This document shows positions 46,158 through 55,681 of a stretch of 64,000 nt of DNA, piece after piece. The position numbers and the translations under genes are program-made. The stretch is from Portibacter lacus (GTDB lineage Bacteria; Bacteroidota; Bacteroidia; Chitinophagales; Saprospiraceae): positions 434,001 to 498,000 of the forward strand of contig NZ_JAJNKA010000003.1 of the NCBI RefSeq assembly GCF_021533215.1, written 5' to 3'. Positions within the stretch are counted from its first letter, which is position 1. Each line of letters opens with the position of its first letter. The notes below the pieces were generated by a model, which had not been told where the DNA came from, did not search any database, and saw only the letters and a program-made list of their open reading frames with translations.

Positions 46158-46492
46158 TGGTATTATTGGTACATATTCCGATGTATGCGCCTGGAAAGAA
46201 AATTTATTTCGGTTGCGGGAATCCGAATTGGGGTGCAGCTGCGGATGGTATTTATAAAATAGAAAGACGCCCTCAATGGTCTGAAAGCGGACATACGAAG
46301 ACCACCTTCAGTTTTCATAAAGAAGTTTTTAGTGCTCCTAATATATTAGGTGTTTTCGCAGGCCATATCCATCGAAATTCTGTAGAAGTTGTTAATGGAA
46401 AACCACAAATCATTACTGATGATAATGCGAGTGGTGCATTCTTAGATGTAGACTTCTTGCCATTAGAGGAGAAAGATAGTAAGTTGATCTGA
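46154..46492 (+). pseudogene. C-terminal fragment of a calcineurin-like metallophosphoesterase
   Basis: About 112 codons ending at a normal stop at 46492. VLLVHIPMYAPG supplies a late metal-ligand histidine block and GVFAGHIHRNSVEVVNG is the GHxH block of metallophosphoesterases; NASGAFLDVDFLP is a usual ending. The N-terminal D-x-H and GNHD blocks are absent because the sequence is cut at about 46155, where it abuts the GH92 tail in opposite orientation. An ATG at 46136 gives an open frame, but its first seven codons lie in the GH92 side. Non-functional remnant. Confidence 0.85.
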
Positions 46493-46575
46493 TCTAATAA
46501 AAACTCGGAAGGGTGTGATGTAACCTCGAATAGATTGTTAATCTTGTTCATTTTGCGGAGTAATAAGTCAATGTC

Positions 46576-46621
<46 letters not shown>

Positions 46622-46623
46622 TG

Positions 46624-47262
46624 CTAAAGCTCTATTCCTAAATGTGCTAATGTTTCTAGATCTAAATGTCCAATTGGCAATCCATTTTCTCTTTGATATT
46701 CAATAAGCTTTGCCTTCGTTTTTTTATCCATTATATGGCTAAAACTTGTAAGCTTTATTCCGAGTGCAGTACGAACTTCTTTCAATAAACGACTCGTAAC
46801 CTTATCAGCACACACTACCTCTCGCCATTCAATATATGCTCCTTTCTTGTTTAATTCATCAAAATAGTAGTACTCTAAAATGAATTCATCTGTAGCTTTT
46901 GTATTTTTTAAATACCCTTCAACATAAATTTCTTCAGCTTTTATCTCAACTAAACACCACACCATACAATCCTCAGGATTAGAAGACAAACAATTCACAT
47001 CTCGACCTTTTGTTACCCATTTTTGATCTGCTTCCTTAATTACAATTGTGGTATCCGTAACGAAATTTTGTAAAATATTTTCATCATTTCCAACGTACAC
47101 AGGATAAGCAATTTCATATTCTTCCTGCAAAGAAGTAAACAAGCATTTGGCATGGCATTTCCCAGGTGTATAAGGGGGCCGATCATTATCTTGAGATTTC
47201 ATAGCATTGCTATAAAAGATGAAACATACCAAACTCAATATTTTCAACCACTTAAATTGCAT
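46624..47262 (-). CDS. Exported protein with C-terminal peptidoglycan-binding-like domain
   Basis: A 212-residue exported protein. ATG 47262 is chosen because it begins a clean signal peptide (FKWLKILSLVCFIFYSNAMKSQ); the ATG at 47292 adds ten residues. The mature part has five or six cysteines (CHAKCLF, CLSSNPEDCMVWC, VVCADK), likely disulfide-bonded in the periplasm. The last 50 residues resemble a PG_binding_1 domain (DKKTKAKLIEYQRENGLPIGHLDLETLAHLGI). It lies intact between two groups of broken genes, followed at its 3' end by a TTA microsatellite. The binding role is inferred from the end domain only. Confidence 0.65.
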   Translation of the reverse strand: MQFKWLKILSLVCFIFYSNAMKSQDNDRPPYTPGKCHAKCLFTSLQEEYEIAYPVYVGNDENILQNFVTDTTIVIKEADQKWVTKGRDVNCLSSNPEDCMVWCLVEIKAEEIYVEGYLKNTKATDEFILEYYYFDELNKKGAYIEWREVVCADKVTSRLLKEVRTALGIKLTSFSHIMDKKTKAKLIEYQRENGLPIGHLDLETLAHLGIEL

Positions 47263-47328
47263 ACTTAATTTACATGATATAGTAATTGTCACTTATTAAA
47301 GTTATAATTTATTTTCTAAACCTAATGC

Positions 47329-47748
47329 TCACTCAATCTGATATTCATCATATAGATACTGAATTGCTTTTTCTATCACCTTATCATTGCCAGAGATAAT
47401 ATCTGTCGCGGTGTACTTCACATAAACATCAGGCACATGCCCCACCCCATCAAGGCTTTCCCCCATTAGGCAATAGAAATTGCTGAATAGAAAATCTATA
47501 ATGCCATGCGTTCGGTAAGAATCGCATATTACTCACGGTCGAAAAATCTCCGTGTCGTATCTCCTATCTGGGTAATGTGCTCAAATGATTTCATATGGAG
47601 CAGGAAAACCTCTCCTGCACTTATCGTCTTCCTATCTGTTAAAACAATTACTGGTTTCAAATATGGATTCTGATCATTGGATAATGTTCGATATTCCTTC
47701 TTGTCATCGAAGTCATTGTGATCGAGCCCATTTCTAGTTTGGACAGTA
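47329..47748 (-). pseudogene. Frameshifted C-terminal remnant of an S41-family peptidase
   Basis: Reading the minus strand from 47748, TRNGLDHNDFDDKKEY leads into VIVLTDRKTISAGEVFLLHM, the S41 block with the catalytic serine (SAGE), then FEHITQIGDTTR. One base is then missing: the next frame continues GDFSTVSNMRFLPN and WHYRFSIQQF. A second shift near 47455 is needed to reach SLDGVGHVPDVYVKYTATD, ending at a TGA at 47329-47331. The whole is a typical S41 C-terminal half with two frameshifts and no N-terminal half, hence dead. At 47748 it is joined to a different gene. Confidence 0.88.
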
Positions 47749-47829
47749 TTTTAAGCTGTTTTTACCAAATTTCTCTCTAGCAATAATGACCTCTTCATCA
47801 GTTAAGCCATTGAAATTATTTGCAGGCAT
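47749..47829 (-). pseudogene. N-terminal stub of a P-type cation-transporting ATPase
   Basis: On the minus strand an ATG at 47829 begins MPANNFNGLTDEEVIIAREKFG and then KNSLKY, the standard opening of P-type cation (calcium-type) ATPases, in which GL-DEEV-R--GKN-L is conserved. After about 27 codons it runs directly into S41 peptidase sequence and hits a stop (TAG) four codons later. It thus keeps a start but no transport domains. Too short to be sure from sequence alone, but the match to the family opening is good. Confidence 0.65.
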
Positions 47830-48021
47830 CCTATTATTTTATTTAGTACTATGAGTTGATCTTAATGAACTGTTGCTAATTAGACTATAATCCAACAATG
47901 AAATTTTCATATTTATGTTTTTTCCATTGCTCAGCATAGCTTCATCGAGCTACCTACTCCTATCTATCTTCACTTCTAGTGATCTAATTAATCAAGATCT
48001 CTCATAGTTTTCTAACTTTTC

Positions 48022-49923
48022 TCAGCTTACTTCTGCAGAAACAATCTCCTCTTCCAAGTCAAACACCTCCTTCTTCTCTACCTCATCCAATTCAAATTTC
48101 AAATTGTCAATGATAAATTCCTGACGTTCTGGTGTATTCTTACCCATATAGTAACTCAAGATGTCTTCGATCTTCGTATGCTGAGTTAAGAAAACAGGTT
48201 CTAAGTGAATATTATCACCTATAAAATCTTCAAATTCATTTGGCGAAATCTCTCCAAGACCCTTAAATCGAGTTACTTCAGCCTTTCCTCTTAATTTCTT
48301 AATGGCATCTTGCTTCTCCTTTTCAGAATAACAGTAGAAAGTCGACTTCTTATCCCTCACACGGAATAATGGAGTCTCTAAAATATATAGGTGCCCTTGC
48401 TTTACGAGCTCAGGAAAAAACTGCAAAAAGAAAGTCAATAAAAGTAACCGAATATGCATTCCATCCACATCCGCATCTGTTGCAATTACAACTCGATTAT
48501 ATCTCAATCCATCAATTCCATCCTCTATGTTCAATGCGTGCTGAAGCAAGTTCAACTCTTCATTCTGGTAAACGATTTTCTTAGATAACCCATAACAATT
48601 AAGTGGCTTACCTCTCAAACTAAAAACAGCCTCTGTCTGCACATTTCTAGCCTTGGTGATCGAACCAGAAGCGGAATCTCCCTCTGTTATAAAGACCGTT
48701 GTATTTAATTTTAATTCATCATTGCCCTTGTTATCGCTATAATGAATTCTGCAGTCTCTTAATTTCTTATTGTGAAGATTCGCCTTTTTAGCTCTTTGAT
48801 TAGCTAGTTTTTTGATTCCAGAGATTTCCTTTCTTTCACGCTCTGATTGTTGAATCCTTTTTAATAAAGCCTCTGCCGTTTCCGCGTTCTTGTGTAAGAA
48901 ATTATCTAGGTGTAATTTCAAGAAATCAACCACAAATGAGCGCACTGATGGTGCATCCGGCCCCATATTGATAGATCCTAGTTTGGTTTTGGTTTGTGAT
49001 TCAAATACAGGCTCTTCTACCCTTAGACTTATTGCTCCAACTACGGCAGTCTGAATATCTTTCGTATCAAAATTCTTTCCGTAGAATTCTCTTACTGCTC
49101 TTACTATTCCCTCACGGAAGGCTGCCAAGTGTGTTCCACCTTGAGTTGTGTTTTGTCCATTTACAAAGGAATAATATTCTTCACCATATTGCTCTCCGTG
49201 GGTTAAGGCAATCTCTATATCCTCCGCTTTCAAGTGAATAATCGGATATCTGATAGAATCCGGTTCTGCTTTACGCTCTAATAAATCCAATAATCCATTC
49301 TTAGAATAGAAAGTCTTACCGTTATATTTTATTCTCAGTCCTGAATTCAGGTATGCATAATTCCAAAGTTGATTTTCTATATATTCGGCTCGGAATCTGT
49401 AATTTTTAAAAATCTCATCATCCGGATTGAATTCAAATAAAGTACCATTCGCTTCATCCGTTTTTCTGACTTTATCATCTTCTTGTATAACTCCTCTGGA
49501 GAAAACCGCAATCTTAGTTTCATTATCTCTTATAGACTGAACCTTGAAGTAACTAGAAAGTGCATTAACTGCCTTCGTACCGACTCCGTTCAGACCTACC
49601 GATTTCTTAAATGCTTTACTATCGTACTTCCCTCCAGTATTGATCTTAGATACACAATCTACCACCTTACCGAGCGGAATACCTCTACCATAATCACGAA
49701 TACTTACCTTGCCTTCATCAATTACGATTTCGATCTTAGTACCATGTCCCATAACATACTCATCGATAGAGTTATCTAGAATCTCCTTAACTAAGATATA
49801 TATCCCATCATCTTGTGATGATCCATCTCCTAATTTACCAATGTACATCCCAGGTCTAATTCGGATATGTTCTTTCCAATCTAGGGACCTAATATTGTCT
49901 TCCGTATATTTCACTTCGCTCAT
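48022..49923 (-). CDS. parE: DNA topoisomerase IV subunit B (type IIA, GyrB/ParE family)
   Basis: ATPase subunit of topoisomerase IV, which separates linked daughter chromosomes. 633 residues. N-terminal GHKL ATPase motifs: [30 protein letters not shown], and the [14 protein letters not shown] loop. The TOPRIM domain has [12 protein letters not shown] and [17 protein letters not shown]. Length and the absence of the long GyrB insertion favour ParE over GyrB. The parC partner is not in the window; the gene seems to stand alone on the minus strand, separated from the broken-gene zone by about 190 bases without visible features. Confidence 0.93.
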   Translation of the reverse strand: MSEVKYTEDNIRSLDWKEHIRIRPGMYIGKLGDGSSQDDGIYILVKEILDNSIDEYVMGHGTKIEIVIDEGKVSIRDYGRGIPLGKVVDCVSKINTGGKYDSKAFKKSVGLNGVGTKAVNALSSYFKVQSIRDNETKIAVFSRGVIQEDDKVRKTDEANGTLFEFNPDDEIFKNYRFRAEYIENQLWNYAYLNSGLRIKYNGKTFYSKNGLLDLLERKAEPDSIRYPIIHLKAEDIEIALTHGEQYGEEYYSFVNGQNTTQGGTHLAAFREGIVRAVREFYGKNFDTKDIQTAVVGAISLRVEEPVFESQTKTKLGSINMGPDAPSVRSFVVDFLKLHLDNFLHKNAETAEALLKRIQQSERERKEISGIKKLANQRAKKANLHNKKLRDCRIHYSDNKGNDELKLNTTVFITEGDSASGSITKARNVQTEAVFSLRGKPLNCYGLSKKIVYQNEELNLLQHALNIEDGIDGLRYNRVVIATDADVDGMHIRLLLLTFFLQFFPELVKQGHLYILETPLFRVRDKKSTFYCYSEKEKQDAIKKLRGKAEVTRFKGLGEISPNEFEDFIGDNIHLEPVFLTQHTKIEDILSYYMGKNTPERQEFIIDNLKFELDEVEKKEVFDLEEEIVSAEVS

Positions 49924-50061
49924 AGTAGTGCAAATTTAATAAATCATATTAAAATTTTCCTTTATTTATACGGGAAACCAATAAGTACTAGGTAGATAGA
50001 CTAGAATGAGGAGGTTAATATCGATAAAAAGAGCCTGAAAATTGACCTACATATCCACCAG

Positions 50062-50658
50062 CTATATAACAAATGAACGAACCGCTAGATAGTGACTGAT
50101 TGCACCACCTAAAACAAACAAATGCCATACAAAATGAAAATACTTACGCTGGTCATTGGCATAAAAATAGACCCCTACCGTATAAAAGAATCCACCAAGA
50201 GCAACGTATAAAATCGTATCCAGATCAAAACTTTTAATAAACGGCTTAGCAATAAACAGAACCATCCATCCCATAGACAAGTATAAAATGATCGACATTT
50301 TCTCGAATCTACCGGTAAGAAAAATCTTAAAAATCGTACCCATAAGTACAATGCCCCACATGATGCTGAAGAAAATCCACGCTTTCGTGCCTGACAAGCA
50401 TCCGAAAATAAAGGGTGTATAGGTTCCAGCTATCATAAAGTATATCGCAATATGATCAACTTTCTGAAGTTGGCGTTTTATAGAATAATTCTTAGAAGCG
50501 TGGTATAAAGTGGAACTGACAAATATGAACAGAAAGGAGAAAATGTATAAATTTTGAGGCCATTCGAATCCTAAAACTGGCAGGAATACTATACCAAATA
50601 CAATACCTAAACCGTGCGAAATGGTATTCGCAAATTCTTCCTTCGCATTATACTGCAT
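50062..50658 (-). CDS. Hemolysin III / YqfA (PAQR-like) membrane protein
   Basis: A 198-residue seven-helix membrane protein of the HlyIII family (COG1272 type), related to eukaryotic PAQR receptors. EEFANTISHGLGIVFG, SSTLYHASKN and KVDHIAIYFMIAGTYTPF carry the conserved E, S-x-LYH and D-H residues that form a metal site in the family, and FYFHFVWHLFVL-like histidines occur near the end (YFHFVWHLFVLGG). Despite the name, haemolysis is not established for most members. It is 6 bases after an exported-protein gene on the same strand. Confidence 0.9.
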   Translation of the reverse strand: MQYNAKEEFANTISHGLGIVFGIVFLPVLGFEWPQNLYIFSFLFIFVSSTLYHASKNYSIKRQLQKVDHIAIYFMIAGTYTPFIFGCLSGTKAWIFFSIMWGIVLMGTIFKIFLTGRFEKMSIILYLSMGWMVLFIAKPFIKSFDLDTILYVALGGFFYTVGVYFYANDQRKYFHFVWHLFVLGGAISHYLAVRSFVI

Positions 50659-50664
50659 GAAATC

Positions 50665-51168
50665 TTACTCCTTATTTCTTTCTGGGAACATCTGTGCTAC
50701 AAATGTGGGAAATGAAGCACTTCCATAATGCGCGAAACTACTTTCTGCTTTGACATCCAGAACATAAGTTTCTGCAAAATGATCTAGGAACTTGGTGAAA
50801 TCCTTATATTCTATATTTTTAGAATTAGGTTTCGGATAGTATACGATATGATCTATACTGCCATCACTATTCCAAAAAAAGTTTATCCAAATTTTCAAAC
50901 CTTTGATATCAAAACCTATCGCTTCCGCTTCTTCTTCCATATCTGCAAGCATATAGATCCATTTCTTATAGGCTACATCCATTGCATCATCACAGACATC
51001 TAAAAGAGAAGTCGTCGTATTACCCACTAGTTCACCATAAGCATTATCGTCTTCGGAGATCAAGAAAGTCACAGGAACTTTAGAGGATGAATCTGTACCA
51101 GTAGCACTTTGCGAAAAGACACTTGTACAAGATATAAGCAAGACCAGGATGTTACAAATTATTCTCAT
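50665..51168 (-). CDS. Exported protein of unknown function
   Basis: A 167-residue protein with a signal peptide (ILVLLISCTSVFSQ), an acidic helix-rich middle (DVAYKKWIYMLADMEEEAEA) and a short alternation of strands (KIWINFFWNSDGSIDHIVYYPKP). The signal also contains a cysteine, but cleavage after FSQ seems more likely than lipidation. No known domain seen. It is the first of a two-gene unit with the HlyIII-family gene. Confidence 0.65.
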   Translation of the reverse strand: MRIICNILVLLISCTSVFSQSATGTDSSSKVPVTFLISEDDNAYGELVGNTTTSLLDVCDDAMDVAYKKWIYMLADMEEEAEAIGFDIKGLKIWINFFWNSDGSIDHIVYYPKPNSKNIEYKDFTKFLDHFAETYVLDVKAESSFAHYGSASFPTFVAQMFPERNKE

Positions 51169-51344
51169 TAGCTATATAACTATAAATACTCCTAAATAAT
51201 TATAAATCAAGGTAATAAATACGGTAATTATATAATAAAGTCTTTAGGGATTATACTAAATTCAATGATTAAATATAAAATTATAATTCAAGAATCTTGC
51301 CTAAGTTCAAAATTAATTTTATAGATTACTTAAAAATATAGAAG

Positions 51345-51908
51345 ATGTGGATTGATTTAGGATTTTTAATTTTTCTGGGATATGGTTTTTACTTGGGATA
51401 TTCAAGGGGAATCATTAAGACATTTTATGCTGTCCTTTCCATAATAATTGCGATCCTTCTTAGTTTTAAATTATCTCCATTCCTTATTGAATTCTTGGAT
51501 TCTACCTTAAAACTTGGCGCCACTTTTAGCTTCATATTAGGTTTTATTATTTGCTTTATTTCTATTGTTTTTATAGTTCGCTTATTTGGGAAGTTATTTG
51601 TAAAAGTGCTAAAAACAGTCAAACTTAATTTTATAAATAAAATTGCAGGAGGAATTGTAATGGCGATGTTATTCATCGTTTGCTATTCTGGTGTGCTCTG
51701 GTTTTTAAATCAAACTAAAATAATTTCTGAACCCCAAACTGAAAAATCCATAACTTATGAATATCTAGAACCTATACCTAATCAAGCACGAGGTGCATTC
51801 TCACAGTTAAAGCCAGCATTTAGAGGATTTTGGGATAAGTCGACAGAAGCCATAAATCAATCAAAGAATACTGAAGAAATAGAAACAAATGAAGTTATTC
51901 AGAAATAG
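51345..51908 (+). CDS. CvpA-family membrane protein
   Basis: A 187-residue inner-membrane protein with four helices matching the CvpA (colicin V production) family: WIDLGFLIFLGYGFYLGYSRGIIKTFYAVLS, then LGFIICFISIVFIVRLFGKLF and a glycine-rich fourth helix (INKIAGGIVMAMLFIVCYSG). A hydrophilic tail of about 55 residues follows. CvpA proteins influence envelope stability, but the biochemical role is not firmly known. The gene overlaps the next by 20 bases in another frame, indicating coupling. Confidence 0.88.
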   Translation: MWIDLGFLIFLGYGFYLGYSRGIIKTFYAVLSIIIAILLSFKLSPFLIEFLDSTLKLGATFSFILGFIICFISIVFIVRLFGKLFVKVLKTVKLNFINKIAGGIVMAMLFIVCYSGVLWFLNQTKIISEPQTEKSITYEYLEPIPNQARGAFSQLKPAFRGFWDKSTEAINQSKNTEEIETNEVIQK

Positions 51909-52428
51909 TCTCGGCAGCAACAATCAACCTTCTTTTGAGTATTTGCATGAAGAAGATACTGATTATGAAAGCTTTATTCCTTGGAAAAACAGCTTTTCAG
52001 GTAATAATTTTTTTGAATGGTTTCGTAGTAAGCTTTCAGATTTTGAGGAAAATGAGCTACAAAATGATAAGAATATTTTTTTCTTCAAAAACGAATCTAC
52101 ATTTGCTTTTAGAGTAAATGCAGACGTGTTAAATATCAGCCCATCTATCATATGGAATTACTGGAAAGACGAAGTTTTAGACATCGGCTATGTCTTAAAA
52201 AATAGTGAAACTGAATATAAAGACAAGGAAAATGTGCAGCGTTACTATCTAAAACCTAGACTAAAGCATAAGGTTGAGAAAGAGCAATTGTATGGAAACA
52301 TTACGCTCGAACTTCTTAAAAATGAAGCAAAACCTCAGTATATCATGATGAAGTGTACATGGTATGTTGACCAAAACTTCAAACCCGCAAGAACTTATAA
52401 CGACCTACTTAAGATTCTTACGAATTAA
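51889..52428 (+). CDS. Conserved-looking cytoplasmic protein of unknown function
   Basis: A 179-residue soluble protein beginning within the cvpA-like gene (20-base overlap). It has no signal peptide and is rich in aromatic and charged residues ([55 protein letters not shown]). No known motif. Its last bases overlap the convergent obgE gene by 11. The tight coupling with CvpA suggests a shared task. Confidence 0.65.
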   Translation: MKLFRNSLGSNNQPSFEYLHEEDTDYESFIPWKNSFSGNNFFEWFRSKLSDFEENELQNDKNIFFFKNESTFAFRVNADVLNISPSIIWNYWKDEVLDIGYVLKNSETEYKDKENVQRYYLKPRLKHKVEKEQLYGNITLELLKNEAKPQYIMMKCTWYVDQNFKPARTYNDLLKILTN

Positions 52429-53410
52429 TTGTATTCCAGAGTAAATCCTTCATCTGCAAGATATTTTCTCCTGTAACCGCTGAAAACCAAATAGATGGAA
52501 TATCCTTAGGGATATCATCTGACATCATTTTCTTAAGTTCATCATCTATAAGGTCCGTTTTAGAAATACCTAATATCCTTTGCTTATCAAGCAGTTGCGG
52601 ATTATACTTCTCTAGTTCACTTAATAAAATCTGATAAGCTTCCTTGATACTATCTGAATCTGCTGGTACCACAAAAAGTAAGACAGAGTTCCGCTCGATA
52701 TGACGTAGGAACCTTAATCCAAGCCCTTTACCTTCATGAGCATTCTCTATTATTCCTGGAATATCCGCCATGATAAAAGACCTTCCATCTCGATATCCTA
52801 CGATCCCTAAATTCGGAACTAAAGTAGTAAATGGATAATTTCCTATTTTAGGCTTTGCAGCGGATAATGAAGCAAGTAAAGTAGACTTCCCTGCATTAGG
52901 AAATCCAACTAATCCCACATCTGCAAGTACTTTTAATTCAAGTATTTTCCATTCTTCTACTCCTTCTTCTCCTTGCTGGGCAAATCTAGGAGACTGATTC
53001 GTAGAGGACTTGAAATGTGTATTTCCTTTTCCACCTCGACCTCCTGGAGCGATAATTTCGATTTGATCATGTTCGCTTATTTCGAAAAGTTCCTCTCCAG
53101 TTTCTACATCTCTAGCAACTGTTCCGAGGGGAACATCCAGAATAACATCTTCTCCCATGGCACCTGTCTGATTATTACCTTTTCCTATTCCTCCAGGACC
53201 AGCAATAACATGTTTTCTATACTTCAGAGGAAGCAAAGTCCACATCTGCTCATTCCCTCTCAAGATGATATGACCACCACGGCCTCCATCACCACCATCA
53301 GGACCTCCGTTAGGGGTAGATTTATCCCTAAAGAAGTGAGCAGAACCAGATCCACCAGGACCCGATCTACAGCATATTTTTACATAATCAACAAAATTCT
53401 TTTCAGACAT
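52418..53410 (-). CDS. obgE: GTPase Obg (CgtA)
   Basis: Ribosome-associated GTPase needed for 50S maturation and stress control. The glycine-rich Obg domain fills residues 1-155 ([43 protein letters not shown]). The G domain has [11 protein letters not shown] (P-loop), [20 protein letters not shown] (switch II) and SKTDLI (guanine specificity). 330 residues, the length of the core protein without an extra C-terminal domain. It overlaps the 3' end of adk by 8 bases, so it is translated from an adk-obgE transcript. Confidence 0.97.
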   Translation of the reverse strand: MSEKNFVDYVKICCRSGPGGSGSAHFFRDKSTPNGGPDGGDGGRGGHIILRGNEQMWTLLPLKYRKHVIAGPGGIGKGNNQTGAMGEDVILDVPLGTVARDVETGEELFEISEHDQIEIIAPGGRGGKGNTHFKSSTNQSPRFAQQGEEGVEEWKILELKVLADVGLVGFPNAGKSTLLASLSAAKPKIGNYPFTTLVPNLGIVGYRDGRSFIMADIPGIIENAHEGKGLGLRFLRHIERNSVLLFVVPADSDSIKEAYQILLSELEKYNPQLLDKQRILGISKTDLIDDELKKMMSDDIPKDIPSIWFSAVTGENILQMKDLLWNTINS

Positions 53411-53981
53411 TTAATTTTTCTATTCTATCACTAATTCTTCCGAAGATATCTTCTATACTCCCTTTTCCCTCTATGGATTGTGATTTCCCAAATTGGTCAT
53501 AATAATTATATACTACGGCAGTAGTTTCATTATAAACTCTTATTCTCTTGCGTATCACCTCTTCACTTATATCATCCGCTCTTCCTGAAGTCTTTCCGCG
53601 CTCTAAAAGTCTTTTTACGATTTCGTCATCATCAACATTCAGCGCAATTAAAGCTGCAACTTGTTGGCCTTTGCTTTTCAATAACTTATCCAATGATTCT
53701 GCTTGCGGAATCGTTCTTGGAAAGCCATCGAAGATGTATCCTTCTACATCCGGGTTTGCTTCTACCTTATTGTTCAACATTCCGATCGTTACTTCATCAG
53801 GAACCAATTCCCCTTTCTCCATGAAAGCTTGAGCTTTAAGTCCTAGTTCTGTCTTATTGCCAATCTCATATCTAAATAAATCTCCCGTGGAGATATGAAG
53901 TAAATTGTATTTTTCAACAAGCTTCTTTGCTTGCGTGCCCTTTCCTGATCCGGGAGGCCCGAATAGTATTAAATTAATCAT
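53403..53981 (-). CDS. adk: Adenylate kinase, short type
   Basis: Interconverts ATP and AMP with two ADP. P-loop [13 protein letters not shown]-binding HISTGDLFR and [14 protein letters not shown], and a short LID ([23 protein letters not shown]) without the zinc insertion. The start at 53981 ([10 protein letters not shown]) gives 192 residues, normal for the short form; the upstream ATG at 54056 would add 25 residues that do not belong to the family. First gene of an adk-obgE unit. Confidence 0.97.
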   Translation of the reverse strand: MINLILFGPPGSGKGTQAKKLVEKYNLLHISTGDLFRYEIGNKTELGLKAQAFMEKGELVPDEVTIGMLNNKVEANPDVEGYIFDGFPRTIPQAESLDKLLKSKGQQVAALIALNVDDDEIVKRLLERGKTSGRADDISEEVIRKRIRVYNETTAVVYNYYDQFGKSQSIEGKGSIEDIFGRISDRIEKLNV

Positions 53982-54098
53982 GTATTCCGTATTTGTATCT
54001 GAATCTGCTAAGTTAGGAAAAAAATAATTCCTTAGCCATTTAAAAAATGTAATCATATAATAATTCTAACACAAATTGAATAAATGAGTTCCATCTAT

Positions 54099-54593
54099 CT
54101 AAATTACTCTCCTACCTCCTACAATACGTTTCTGCCAATAGGAAGAATTAGTAATATCCTCTTCGATTATTCCTCTCGAACTCGAAGCATGTATCATCCT
54201 TAATTCCTTTCTGGATTGCTTCGTCACAATACCAACATGATTAATTCTTTTCTTGCTTCCGAAGAATATTAAATCTCCAGGCTGTAAATCCTTAATTTTT
54301 ACTGGATGACCTTGTAAAGACTGAGAACTCGAGTTAGCGCCTAGTTTAATATTATTTTTGCTAAAGACGTACGAACTAAAACCAGAACAATCAAAACCTC
54401 TAGGAGTTTTCCCGCCTGTTCTATATTTGGTTCCAATGTACTTTTGAGCTGTTTTTATAATGCGCTTTCTTTTTTGCCGATCGCTTCTTTCCGTATCAGA
54501 TTCCATCATAAAACCTGAACTAACAATGAAGCTCAGAAGCAGCACAAAGAAGAAATATCCGTTTTGTTTATAGAAAGAAACTTTATAACTCAT
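54099..54593 (-). CDS. C40 (NlpC/P60) peptidoglycan endopeptidase
   Basis: A 164-residue exported hydrolase that cuts peptide cross-links in peptidoglycan. An N-terminal hydrophobic segment (YFFFVLLLSFIVSSG) acts as signal or anchor. The NlpC/P60 domain has the catalytic cysteine in RGFDCSGFSSYVF, DLQPGDLIFFG, the first histidine in INHVGIV and the third polar residue in MIHASSSRGI. A short basic segment (RQKRKRIIKTAQKYIG) precedes the domain. Monocistronic, upstream of adk on the same strand with a 117-base gap. Confidence 0.93.
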   Translation of the reverse strand: MSYKVSFYKQNGYFFFVLLLSFIVSSGFMMESDTERSDRQKRKRIIKTAQKYIGTKYRTGGKTPRGFDCSGFSSYVFSKNNIKLGANSSSQSLQGHPVKIKDLQPGDLIFFGSKKRINHVGIVTKQSRKELRMIHASSSRGIIEEDITNSSYWQKRIVGGRRVI

Positions 54594-54756
54594 TATTTAA
54601 AGTTAGTTGAATTAGTAAATTGCTGTAACAGAAAGACTTGGTCTACGGATCAAGTCTTTTCTTTTTCAGATCCATTCTTGATATTATATATCAAAATTTA
54701 GACCACATTACTAAGCTTCAACACTTATAACATAGGAGCATCAGAAATTATTATAC

Positions 54757-54784
54757 AAAAAAAGGGAATCCTAAGATTCCCTTT
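54757..54784 (-). terminator. Intrinsic terminator of rplY
   Basis: On the minus strand AAAGGGAATC and GATTCCCTTT pair around TTAG, followed by a run of seven T. It begins 25 bases after the rplY stop codon. Confidence 0.88.
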
Positions 54785-54808
54785 ATATATAGTGGATATG
54801 TTCTTTCT

Positions 54809-55432
54809 CTATGCTTCTTCAGCAGTTTCTGCTGTTTCTTCTTCTTCATCTAAATCCAAATCGCCAATAGCTCCAGCACTCTTAAGTGCTCTTGGAATTG
54901 CAACTTGCGCAACTGGTGTAGCTAATGCACTCATCACTTCAACTCCTTCTCCTACTTCTACATCTTTTACTCTTACTGAGTTACCTAACTTAAGTCCTTG
55001 GATAGATACATAAAGTTTATCTACCAATTTGTCTGGAGTAGTTTTTATTTTAATAGTTCTCATCGTTTGGATAAGTTTACCACCATTTTTCACTCCTGGA
55101 GAATCACCTTTAAATGCAATCGGTAATTCAACTTTAACCTTAACATCATCAACTAATCTTAGAAAGTCAATGTGTACAATCGCGTCAGTAACAGGGTGCA
55201 TCTGAATATCTTTCAATATACACTTGTGCACTGTTCCATCTATTTCGATTTCAGCCAATTTAAATTCAGGTGTATAAACTAAACCTTTAACTTGGTTAAA
55301 TTCTACAGTGAAATATTCTACTTGGTCGTTTCCATATAATACACATGGAATCTTACCTTCTCTTCTTAGAGACTTTGAACTTTTAGTTCCTACTTCAGTT
55401 CTTTTTTCCGCTTGGACTTTAACAACATTCAT
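54809..55432 (-). CDS. rplY: 50S ribosomal protein L25 / Ctc-type
   Basis: Binds 5S rRNA in the large ribosomal subunit. 207 residues, the long CTC form. The N-terminal L25 domain (AEKRTEVGTKSSKSLRREGKIPCVLYG) is followed by the TL5-type beta domain (VHIDFLRLVDDVKVKVELPIAFKGDSPGVKNGG), and the tail is very acidic (DLDLDEEEETAETAEEA), as in Bacteroidota. The gene normally clusters with prs and pth; neither is next to it here. A TATCTTTG -7 box lies 36 bases upstream. Confidence 0.95.
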   Translation of the reverse strand: MNVVKVQAEKRTEVGTKSSKSLRREGKIPCVLYGNDQVEYFTVEFNQVKGLVYTPEFKLAEIEIDGTVHKCILKDIQMHPVTDAIVHIDFLRLVDDVKVKVELPIAFKGDSPGVKNGGKLIQTMRTIKIKTTPDKLVDKLYVSIQGLKLGNSVRVKDVEVGEGVEVMSALATPVAQVAIPRALKSAGAIGDLDLDEEEETAETAEEA

Positions 55433-55467
55433 AATGATCGTTGATTACTTATTTTTAAAAAGGACTG

Positions 55468-55475
55468 CAAAGATA
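55468..55475 (-). promoter_or_regulatory. Candidate -7 box for rplY
   Basis: TATCTTTG on the minus strand, an exact TAnnTTTG match, 36 bases before the start codon. The same eight bases occur ahead of nqrA. No -33 TTG seen. Confidence 0.55.
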
Positions 55476-55633
55476 CTTTTTTATTTTAAAGTAAATATAA
55501 TTTCAGCCATTCTTTATTAAATATTTCTGTGGATCAATTGATTATCGACCTGCTTTGCCATAAATACACAATTTTTCAGCAAACTTTCAAAGCTTATTAA
55601 TTCAAAACGATGAACCTATTCATTCATATTAAA

Positions 55634-55664
55634 TTGTATTATCATAACTTATATATTAATTTTG
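55634..55664 (+). promoter_or_regulatory. Promoter of dnaE
   Basis: TTG at 55634-55636, then 20 bases, then TAATTTTG at 55657-55664, which fits the Bacteroidota TTG / TAnnTTTG arrangement. Transcription would begin only about 10 bases before the ATG at 55682, so the leader is very short and has no room for a ribosome-binding site of the usual kind. Confidence 0.65.
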
Positions 55665-55681
55665 TGTAAAACTATCAACCT

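Noticed and set aside
47830-48021. Further gene fragment between the ATPase stub and parE
   Set aside because: About 190 bases translated by eye in several frames gave nothing recognisable; treated as ordinary intergenic sequence.
54632-54659. Hairpin AAAGACTTG / CAAGTCTTT between rplY and the C40 peptidase gene
   Set aside because: The T-run lies on the plus strand, where no gene ends, and the minus-strand side lacks one. It may be structural, but I cannot assign it a function.
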